Of a DNA stretch of 62,017 nucleotides, positions 55,747 to 62,017 are shown piece after piece. The position numbers and the translations under genes are program-made. The DNA comes from Chitinophagaceae bacterium (lineage in GTDB: Bacteria > Bacteroidota > Bacteroidia > Chitinophagales > Chitinophagaceae). The stretch lies in the NCBI GenBank assembly GCA_947372105.1, contig CANBSH010000007.1:1-62017 (forward strand). Reading direction: 5' to 3'. Every line of letters begins with the position of its first letter. Position 1 is the first letter of the stretch. The notes below the pieces were generated by a model that did not search any database, had not been told where the DNA came from, and saw nothing but the letters and a program-made list of their open reading frames with translations.

Positions 55747-55787
55747 TGCAAATGTAAGCCATTAGCGTTCAAAACCCTACATTTGCA
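55747..55787. promoter_or_regulatory. Divergent promoters of leuS and ftsX forming an inverted repeat
   Basis: TGCAAATGTA (55747-55756) and TACATTTGCA (55778-55787) are perfect 10-bp inverted repeats 21 bp apart. They contain -7 boxes TACATTTG on the minus strand (55749-55756) for leuS and on the plus strand (55778-55785) for ftsX. Confidence 0.6.
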
Positions 55788-55813
55788 ATGTGAACAAGTA
55801 AAATTTTAATGCT

Positions 55814-56689
55814 ATGGCAGCCAACGGATCCGCATCTCTCAAACGAAGTAAACCCAATTACATTTACAGCATTATTGGGGTCGCTATTGTTTTGTTTATT
55901 ATGGGTATTATGGGGTGGCTTTTTTTGAATCTCCATGCCATTGGCGATAATTTCAAGGAGGATATTCGCATCAGCGTTTATTTACGTAGTGTCGATAAAA
56001 ATACCATTGGAAAAATCCAACAATATATTGCAACACAGGATTATGCCAAAAACGTAGAATATGTGGATAAGGAAAAAGCAAAAGCCATTTGGAACAAAGA
56101 AAATAATGAAGATTGGGCCAAAATTCTAGATGTAAACCCCCTCCCAGAAAGTGTTGATTTTTTCGCCAAAGCGAATTATGTCAATATTGATAGTTTAGAG
56201 AATATTAGCAATAGTATTAAAGAATCATTTAAATCGGAAGTGGCCGATATTCAATACCCTAAAAGTTTAGTAAGCAGCTTAAATGAAAGAGCTACTAAAA
56301 TTGGAGTGATCTTTTTAGTGATGTCCATCATTTTATGCATTATTGTTATTATTAGTATAGATAATACGATTCGTTTGGCAATGTTTAGCAATCGTTTTTT
56401 AATCAAAACTATGCAGATGGTGGGAGCCACTCGAAGTTTTATAGCAAAGCCTTTAGTGATTCGTGCACTGATCAACGGACTCATTAGCGCTGGTATTGCA
56501 ATCTTTTTAATGTTTAGTTTAATACAATGGGCGAGTATACAATTCCCTCAAATTAAAACCATTCAAGGAATGGGAAATGACTTTATGTTATTCGGAGGAT
56601 TAATTGTATTAGGGGTGGGTATTTCCGTCTTAAGCACCTATCGTAGTGTCGTGAAATATTTAAAAATGAAATTAGACGAACTATATTAA
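55814..56689 (+). CDS. ftsX: Cell division permease-like protein FtsX
   Basis: 291-residue membrane subunit of FtsEX, which couples ATP hydrolysis to peptidoglycan hydrolase activation at the septum. One N-terminal membrane segment (about 17-45), a periplasmic loop domain (DIRISVYLRSVD onward), then three C-terminal membrane segments with a TMQMVGATRSFIAKP cytosolic motif. FtsE is not adjacent. Start of the ftsX-DUF3098-uppP cluster. Confidence 0.93.
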   Translation: MAANGSASLKRSKPNYIYSIIGVAIVLFIMGIMGWLFLNLHAIGDNFKEDIRISVYLRSVDKNTIGKIQQYIATQDYAKNVEYVDKEKAKAIWNKENNEDWAKILDVNPLPESVDFFAKANYVNIDSLENISNSIKESFKSEVADIQYPKSLVSSLNERATKIGVIFLVMSIILCIIVIISIDNTIRLAMFSNRFLIKTMQMVGATRSFIAKPLVIRALINGLISAGIAIFLMFSLIQWASIQFPQIKTIQGMGNDFMLFGGLIVLGVGISVLSTYRSVVKYLKMKLDELY

Positions 56690-56732
56690 AATCTTCTAAA
56701 AATAATTTAAACCAGATTATAAATTAAATCTC

Positions 56733-56972
56733 ATGAATCAAAAAGAAACAAAAAAATCATTGGCAATTTTTGGAAAGTCAAATTACATATGGATGCTTGT
56801 GGGTGCCGCTTTAATCATTGCTGGTATGCTTTTAATGTCTGGAGGCAAAAGTGCCGATCCCAATGTATTTAATGAAAATGAAGTGTATAGTTTTAGACGT
56901 ATTACTTTAGCACCAATTGTGATGATCGCAGGATTTTTAGTAGAAATCTATGCTTTATTTAAAAAGTCTTAA
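56733..56972 (+). CDS. DUF3098 family two-helix membrane protein
   Basis: 79-residue membrane protein of family DUF3098 with two hydrophobic segments (about 15-35 and 54-75) joined by a loop ending NEVYSFRRITLAP, the family hallmark. It lies between ftsX (43 bp upstream) and uppP (61 bp downstream), an arrangement I recall as conserved in Bacteroidota. Function unknown; the neighbours hint at septum or cell-wall work. Confidence 0.88.
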   Translation: MNQKETKKSLAIFGKSNYIWMLVGAALIIAGMLLMSGGKSADPNVFNENEVYSFRRITLAPIVMIAGFLVEIYALFKKS

Positions 56973-57033
56973 CGCATCAAGGATTCAAACATCTGAATTC
57001 ACCATCAGAATTCAAACCTATTAAATTTCATGC

Positions 57034-57831
57034 ATGAATTTATTTCAATCCATCATTATCGCTATCATTGAAGGCATCACCGAATTTTTGCCTATTTCAA
57101 GCACGGCACATATGAAATTCGCGAACCCTTTTTTAGGAATTACTGCCAACCCTTTTGTGGACTTATATGAAATCGTGATTCAATTAGCAGCCATTGCATC
57201 GGTTGTGATAATTTATCGCAAACGTTTTTTTGATTTCAAACATATTAGCTTTTACTTGAAACTAATAGTGGCAGTGATGCCTGCATTAATCTTTGGCGCA
57301 TTGTTAAAAAAACATATTGATGCTGCATTGAGTAATTTATGGGTAATCGCTACGGTCATGTTAGTAGGGGGTATTATATTATTATTCATTGATCGATTGT
57401 TTGAAAAAAATGTGACGGTAAATGAAGATGCCGAATTCAGTTATAAAAAGTCATTTATAGTAGGTTGCTTTCAGGTACTGTCAATTTTGTTTCCAGGATT
57501 GAGTCGAAGTGCCGCTACTATTATTGGAGGCATGAGCCAAAAATGGAGTAAAAAAACAGCCTTAGAATTTTCTTTTTTTCTGGCAGTCCCTACCATGCTT
57601 GCTGCTTCAGCAAAAAGTACCCTAGACGTTTACAAAACCAATCCTGAAGTATTTGCAAGCAATAATTTAATAATGCTTTTAGTGGGCGCCATTGTTGCAT
57701 TTATAGTGGCTTTACTAAGTGTCCAATTTTTAATCCGTGTGGTTGAAAAGCAAGGATTTAAGATATTTGGATGGTACCGTATTGCATTAGGAGCCGTCAT
57801 CTTGGTGTTATTGTTCACCCATCATATTTAG
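57034..57831 (+). CDS. uppP: Undecaprenyl-diphosphatase
   Basis: Membrane phosphatase (BacA) that dephosphorylates undecaprenyl pyrophosphate, recycling the lipid carrier for peptidoglycan and glycan export. 265 residues, seven to eight membrane segments. Active-site motifs EGITEFLPISSTAHM (13-27) and FPGLSRSAATIIGGM are intact. It is linked in this window with murF and ispF for cell-wall precursor supply. Followed by the UMF1 transporter gene, with a palindrome between. Confidence 0.96.
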   Translation: MNLFQSIIIAIIEGITEFLPISSTAHMKFANPFLGITANPFVDLYEIVIQLAAIASVVIIYRKRFFDFKHISFYLKLIVAVMPALIFGALLKKHIDAALSNLWVIATVMLVGGIILLFIDRLFEKNVTVNEDAEFSYKKSFIVGCFQVLSILFPGLSRSAATIIGGMSQKWSKKTALEFSFFLAVPTMLAASAKSTLDVYKTNPEVFASNNLIMLLVGAIVAFIVALLSVQFLIRVVEKQGFKIFGWYRIALGAVILVLLFTHHI

Positions 57832-57864
57832 TAACCACCCCTTCTTCCCTAGTTTGGACATTTA

Positions 57865-57885
57865 TTTGTATTTTTAAAATACAAA
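57865..57885. promoter_or_regulatory. 21-bp palindrome in front of the UMF1-type transporter
   Basis: TTTGTATTTT-T-AAAATACAAA: perfect 10-bp arms around one base, ending 9 bp before the ATG at 57895. It overlaps the expected promoter area. It has no following T run, so it is more likely an operator than a terminator, though it could also come from A/T-rich composition. Confidence 0.45.
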
Positions 57886-57894
57886 ATAATTGCC

Positions 57895-59202
57895 ATGCAT
57901 ACAGCTTCTAAAAAAGTAATTAATGGTTGGGCGATGTACGATTGGGCCAATAGCGTCTATAACCTAGTCATCACCAGCACCATATTTCCCGCTTATTATG
58001 AAGCAGTGACAGGAGATGGAAACGAAAACACAATAATTGATAAAATCAAAATTGGATCTTTTGAGTTTTCCAATACTGCATTATATAATTATGTTTTAGC
58101 TATTGCTTTTGTGATAGTCGCGATATTATCTCCCATATTATCCTCCATTGCAGATTATAGAGGTAATAAAAAACAATTCCTTCGTTTTTTCTGTACCATG
58201 GGAAGTTTAGCTTGCGCTTCTCTTTATTTTTTTGATAGCAATCATATTATCGGTGGATTAATTTCAGTCATTATTGCTTGTGTGGGTTTTTGGGGAAGCT
58301 TAGTTTTTTACAATTCTTATTTACCAGAAATTGCTGCTCCAGAAGATCGTGATAGGGTAAGCGCTAAAGGATTTATGATGGGCTATATTGGATCTGTCTT
58401 ACTGCAATTAATTTGTTTCGTGTTTGTCTTAAAGCCTGACATGTTTGGCATTACCGTTGCAAAAGCATCACAAATTTCTTTTTTATTAGTAGGAATTTGG
58501 TGGATTTGTTTTGGATGGTTTTCTATTTCTAGATTGCCTGATGGAAGAGGCGCTAAAGGAGCACACAGCAATAAATTATTTGTACAAGGGTACAAGGAAC
58601 TGCATAAGGTTTGGATAGAATTAAAATCACTCCCTATCTTAAAAAGATTTTTAGTTTCCTTTTTCTTTTATAATATGGGGGTACAAACAGTGATGTTAGC
58701 GGCTACTTTGTATGGCAAAAGTGAATTAAATATCCCTACCACTAATTTGATTATTGCCATATTAATTATTCAAATTGTAGCCATCCCTGGGGCACAATTA
58801 ATGGCAAAATTGGCAAGCAAATGGGGTAACTTTAATACCATCATGATGGCTATTTTGATATGGATAGGTGGTTGTATTATGGGTTATTATCTACCTCGCA
58901 ATAGTGTTGTCCCTTTTTATACTTTAGCCATTGTGGTGGGATTTGTAATGGGTGGGATACAATCTGTTAGCAGAAGTACGTATTCCAAATTGATGCCAGA
59001 AACAGATGACACTACTAGCTATTTTAGCTTTTTTGATGTCACTGAAAAAATAGCCATAGTGATTGGAATGTTTAGCTTTGGATTGATTAATGAAATTACT
59101 GGATCACAACGCAATTCGGTACTAGCACTTTGTATTTTCTTTGTGATTGGATTTGTTTTGTTGTATCGTACTTCCAAATTAAAGGGACATGAAGGTATAT
59201 AG
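57895..59202 (+). CDS. MFS transporter of the UMF1/Atg22 type
   Basis: 435-residue, 12-helix major facilitator of the Atg22/UMF1 family; the start NGWAMYDWANSVYNLVI is its hallmark. Fungal Atg22 exports vacuolar amino acids; bacterial members are not assigned. It ends 14 bp into the next gene (a metallo-hydrolase), so the two are translationally coupled. A possible operator lies in front. Confidence 0.88.
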   Translation: MHTASKKVINGWAMYDWANSVYNLVITSTIFPAYYEAVTGDGNENTIIDKIKIGSFEFSNTALYNYVLAIAFVIVAILSPILSSIADYRGNKKQFLRFFCTMGSLACASLYFFDSNHIIGGLISVIIACVGFWGSLVFYNSYLPEIAAPEDRDRVSAKGFMMGYIGSVLLQLICFVFVLKPDMFGITVAKASQISFLLVGIWWICFGWFSISRLPDGRGAKGAHSNKLFVQGYKELHKVWIELKSLPILKRFLVSFFFYNMGVQTVMLAATLYGKSELNIPTTNLIIAILIIQIVAIPGAQLMAKLASKWGNFNTIMMAILIWIGGCIMGYYLPRNSVVPFYTLAIVVGFVMGGIQSVSRSTYSKLMPETDDTTSYFSFFDVTEKIAIVIGMFSFGLINEITGSQRNSVLALCIFFVIGFVLLYRTSKLKGHEGI

Positions 59203-60061
59203 TATCCATACAGGGAAGTTTAAATTAGACGGCGGCGCTATGTTTGGTGTAGTCCCTAAATCACTATGGGATAAACTCAACCCTGCGGATGAAAATAATT
59301 TATGCACTTGGGCTTTACGCTGTTTGTTAGTGATAGAAGGAGATCGTAAAATATTGATTGATACTGGCATGGGTAATAAACAAGACGCCAAATTTTTTAG
59401 TCATTATCACCCGCATGAAACTAAATCATTAGAGGAAGCACTTGAACCTCTTCATATTGCGCTATCTGATATTACTGATGTATTACTTACGCATCTTCAT
59501 TTTGATCATGTGGGAGGCGCTATTCAAAAAAAGGAAGAGTCCTACCTACCCAGTTTCCCAAATGCTACTTATTGGGTAAGTCAAACACAATGGGAACTTG
59601 CATTGCAACCTAATGCACGCGAAAAGGCATCATTTTTACAAGAAAATATTATTCCACTACAAACATCTGGTCAATTAAAACTAATTGAGCTCCCCTCTTT
59701 TAAGAGTGATTCAAGTTTACAAGAAATTCATTTTTCGCAATCAATCACTTGTATTGTGGTAAATGGACATACTCAAGGCATGTTACTTCCTAAAATAAAA
59801 ATCAATGGACAATATTTAGTGTATATGGCTGATTTATTACCTTCTGTAGCACATATTCCATTACCTTATGTCATGGGTTATGACATGCAACCTTTAATTA
59901 CTTTGCAAGAAAAAGAAATATTTTTAAAGGAAGCCTTTGCTAATAATTTCACTTTGTTTTTCGAACATGACGCGACAAATGAATGTTGCTCATTACAAAA
60001 TACAGAAAAAGGGATCAGGGTAAAAGAATGCTTTACTTTAGAACAATGGTTAACCGTTTAA
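59189..60061 (+). CDS. MBL-fold metallo-hydrolase
   Basis: 290-residue metallo-beta-lactamase-fold enzyme. Metal motif THLHFDHVGG, then His in VNGHTQGM, Asp in MADLLPS and His in FFEHDA: the layout of lactonase/YtnP-like hydrolases. It overlaps the upstream transporter gene by 14 bp, so the pair may handle one compound. Substrate unknown. Convergent with the DUF3108 gene, 2 bp apart. Confidence 0.87.
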   Translation: MKVYSIHTGKFKLDGGAMFGVVPKSLWDKLNPADENNLCTWALRCLLVIEGDRKILIDTGMGNKQDAKFFSHYHPHETKSLEEALEPLHIALSDITDVLLTHLHFDHVGGAIQKKEESYLPSFPNATYWVSQTQWELALQPNAREKASFLQENIIPLQTSGQLKLIELPSFKSDSSLQEIHFSQSITCIVVNGHTQGMLLPKIKINGQYLVYMADLLPSVAHIPLPYVMGYDMQPLITLQEKEIFLKEAFANNFTLFFEHDATNECCSLQNTEKGIRVKECFTLEQWLTV

Positions 60062-60063
60062 GG

Positions 60064-60864
60064 TTATTCATTCACCAATTCTATCAAAGAAGTTAAGGGA
60101 TGTCTTAAATTTTGGTAGCCTACCATATCTACTTTAATACTACCCACAATGATGGGTGTTTCAATGCGCACTGGTATATGATTGTCGTCGTCAGTGACCC
60201 AAACTGTCATTTTTTCACCACCCTCAAACATAGACCCTTTTACCAATAATGGTGCTAGTTTTATGACTTTAAAACGACCATATCTGGTGGTAATTTCTGA
60301 CCTGCCTAAAAATTTAAAATAAGAAGGATATAATTCCTTGTCCAAGAAAAAGCTGAGAAAGAATTTATCATTTACTTGGCTATTAGAATAGTTGATATTT
60401 CTTGCTGCATAAATTGCGCTGATGACATCAAAAGTACAATCTGCTCCTTTAAAAGTACCCGCTTCGGTAGTAACTGTATTTGCTTTTTGATTATATAATG
60501 CCTCCTGCTTTTGATGAAAACTTCCTTCATTAATTTCACGTGTAAATTGATAAGGCAGCAAGCTTTTTGCATCTACTACACTTTGATATTTATCTCTTAC
60601 TTTAAAAATCCAATCATACTTCATATTAGATTTTCCATTACAAGTCAACGTATATGCATCAGATCCGTTCCAATTAGAGTTTTTTACTGTAAAATCGGCT
60701 CTGCCTGCATTTACATAAAGTCCGATGACATTATAATAAATGATATAATCTACCTTTTCACCTGCATTAAAGGAAGTATTGACCTGATTGCAAATGCCAT
60801 TACTATTCCCCCGAATAGGTTGGGTGAAAAAAAATAGAGATAAGAAGATTTGTAAAAAAACCAT
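60064..60864 (-). CDS. DUF3108 periplasmic protein
   Basis: 266-residue secreted protein of family DUF3108. Signal peptide about 1-20. Family stretches are FNAGEKVDYIIYYNVIGLYVNAGRADF near the start and KMTVWVTDDDNHIPVRIETPIIVGSIKVDM near the end. Function unknown; the fold is thought to be a beta-barrel-like lipid-binding sheet. 32 bp downstream of the flippase-like gene. Confidence 0.86.
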   Translation of the reverse strand: MVFLQIFLSLFFFTQPIRGNSNGICNQVNTSFNAGEKVDYIIYYNVIGLYVNAGRADFTVKNSNWNGSDAYTLTCNGKSNMKYDWIFKVRDKYQSVVDAKSLLPYQFTREINEGSFHQKQEALYNQKANTVTTEAGTFKGADCTFDVISAIYAARNINYSNSQVNDKFFLSFFLDKELYPSYFKFLGRSEITTRYGRFKVIKLAPLLVKGSMFEGGEKMTVWVTDDDNHIPVRIETPIIVGSIKVDMVGYQNLRHPLTSLIELVNE

Positions 60865-60896
60865 AAAACGAGTCGGCTATTGAGGTTGCCGCAAAA

Positions 60897-61814
60897 TTAT
60901 TGTTTTAAACGGAAATTCAATAATAAGAAGGCTCCAATTATAGCAGGCAACAAAAAATTAACCGCCCAAATAAGTGTACTTAAGCAAATGAGCATTAAGC
61001 TATTATCATACCAAGCCGCCAATAATACCACTATTAATTGTCCTCTAATCACCAAATCGGTCAAGCTAATTGCCGGAATAATACTTAAACATAAAAACAT
61101 CACGGACAAAGCAATCCATAATTCAAACAAAGGAACTGGAATCGCAAATATTTTCACCGCCCAAATATATTGAACCATAAAAATGATATACTTCAAGAGG
61201 GACAATAGTAATAATTTAATTTTTACATCAATGCCAATTTGTAGAGCAGTCATTTTTTGAAGCCACCCTTTAAATTGTCCTGGATGAAAATATATATAAA
61301 ACGCAAACAATACCATCACGGGGCCCAACCATTTAAGCCAAGGTAAAAAAGGTAAATTAAAAAACATACCAAATGCCCCCATCGTTAATGTAATCATTAA
61401 TTGAGCATAATTGGACCAAGCCAGTTGCGCGACTCCTTTCCATTTATTACCAGTCTCTAAAAATAGAATGCGACCTACATAATCGCCAGATCTTACGGGA
61501 GTAAAAAATGCAAAAGCTTGTCCTACTAAAACTGTTTTCAAGGATTGTAACATACTCAATGGATTCCAATGAGCTAACAATATTTTCCATTTCAAAGCTT
61601 CTGTTGCATAATTCAAACAAAATAATACCACCAATAGGAACCATTCTGAAAATGTGATTCGCTTAAATTGAAATTGAATGGCTTCACCATGTGCTAGTAG
61701 GTTAGGATGATGTAACACTTTTTGATAGATGGCCCAAGCACAAACAATAAATAAAATGAAGCCAATACATTTATTGAGCAAGGAAAATATTTTATTGCCA
61801 CCTACTTCTTTCAT
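60897..61814 (-). CDS. Lysylphosphatidylglycerol synthase TM-region-like flippase
   Basis: 305-residue multi-pass membrane protein of the AglD/UPF0104 class, related to the N-terminal flippase part of MprF, with about 8 hydrophobic segments. Motifs: ATEALKWKILL, AFFTPVRSGDYVGRILFLE. No catalytic C-terminal aminoacyl-transferase domain, so the flippase part alone is present. Probable lipid or glycolipid handling. Divergent from ruvC. Confidence 0.8.
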   Translation of the reverse strand: MKEVGGNKIFSLLNKCIGFILFIVCAWAIYQKVLHHPNLLAHGEAIQFQFKRITFSEWFLLVVLFCLNYATEALKWKILLAHWNPLSMLQSLKTVLVGQAFAFFTPVRSGDYVGRILFLETGNKWKGVAQLAWSNYAQLMITLTMGAFGMFFNLPFLPWLKWLGPVMVLFAFYIYFHPGQFKGWLQKMTALQIGIDVKIKLLLLSLLKYIIFMVQYIWAVKIFAIPVPLFELWIALSVMFLCLSIIPAISLTDLVIRGQLIVVLLAAWYDNSLMLICLSTLIWAVNFLLPAIIGAFLLLNFRLKQ

Positions 61815-61861
61815 AGTGGGTAAAGTTCGGAATTTGAAGCGATATCTGTAACTTTAATCTT

Positions 61862-62017
61862 ATGTCCCATATATCCAAATCGCCTCTTATTTTAGGAATT
61901 GATCCAGGCACTCAAATATTAGGGTATGCCCTATTAAAAGGGGGACCGCATCCTGAATTAATTGAGATGGATGTTTTAAAACTTACGAAGGAAAAAGATA
62001 TCTACGCTCGCTTGGAA
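61862..62017 (+). CDS. ruvC: Crossover junction endodeoxyribonuclease RuvC, 5' part only
   Basis: First 52 codons of the Holliday junction resolvase. The catalytic start LGIDPGTQILGYAL with the first active-site Asp (Asp13) is clear. The rest runs off the right edge. A near-match -7 box (TAACTTTA) lies close upstream. Together with ruvB in this window, it shows the ruv genes are not one operon. Confidence 0.92.
   Translation, partial: MSHISKSPLILGIDPGTQILGYALLKGGPHPELIEMDVLKLTKEKDIYARLE

Overview
This is an AT-rich stretch of ordinary chromosome from a member of the Bacteroidota, most likely near Chitinophagaceae (the family is an inference). Phylum markers are the type IX secretion/gliding genes porU and gldJ, a subtilase with a type IX C-terminal sorting domain, the LpxC-FabZ fusion, an RprY-like regulator, the ftsX-DUF3098-uppP cluster, and -7 boxes of the form TAnnTTTG close to many start codons with no obvious Shine-Dalgarno. 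I see no prophage, insertion sequence, CRISPR array, plasmid function or resistance island; almost every gene is core housekeeping.

Layout. 1-6.2 kb: porU (minus, cut by the window edge) diverges from a gldJ-like gene that leads into ispF, murF and a DUF983 gene. 6.2-8.2 kb: a pair of 62-bp repeats, tRNA-Ser(GGA), tatD and a polysaccharide deacetylase. 8.2-12.5 kb: gltX, a B12-binding mutase subunit, a crotonase and fumC. 12.6-15.4 kb: two hairpin repeats, an amidohydrolase lipoprotein and an AraC regulator with a cysteine cluster. 15.6-22 kb: gyrB, a 68-residue protein, mfd and a small lipoprotein. 22-31.2 kb: the secreted subtilase, a ferredoxin-reductase-like flavoprotein, glyS, a MazG-like gene, dtd, a flippase and a free-Met-sulfoxide reductase. 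31.2-35.8 kb: tRNA-Leu(TAG), tig, two clpP genes, clpX and a 49-residue protein. 35.9-43.3 kb: an HhH protein, an MBL hydrolase, a small conserved protein, an HD hydrolase, then lpxD, lpxC-fabZ, lpxA and an orphan ABC ATPase. 43.3-50.7 kb: ald, tsaE, copA, recQ, rprY and ruvB. 50.7-62 kb: a DPP IV-like peptidase, leuS, ftsX, DUF3098, uppP, an MFS transporter, an MBL hydrolase, a DUF3108 protein, a flippase-like membrane protein and the start of ruvC.

Together these cover envelope building (lipid A, peptidoglycan precursors, undecaprenyl recycling, FtsX), protein quality control (Tig, ClpP1P2X), translation (three aminoacyl-tRNA synthetases, Dtd, TsaE) and DNA maintenance (GyrB, Mfd, RecQ, RuvB, RuvC). 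No complete new system stands out. The best leads are the AraC protein with a Cys cluster and a palindrome over its own promoter, the ABC ATPase lacking its switch histidine, the tandem ClpP pair, two intergenic repeat families, two orphan small proteins, and a promoter layout implying that many mRNAs are leaderless.
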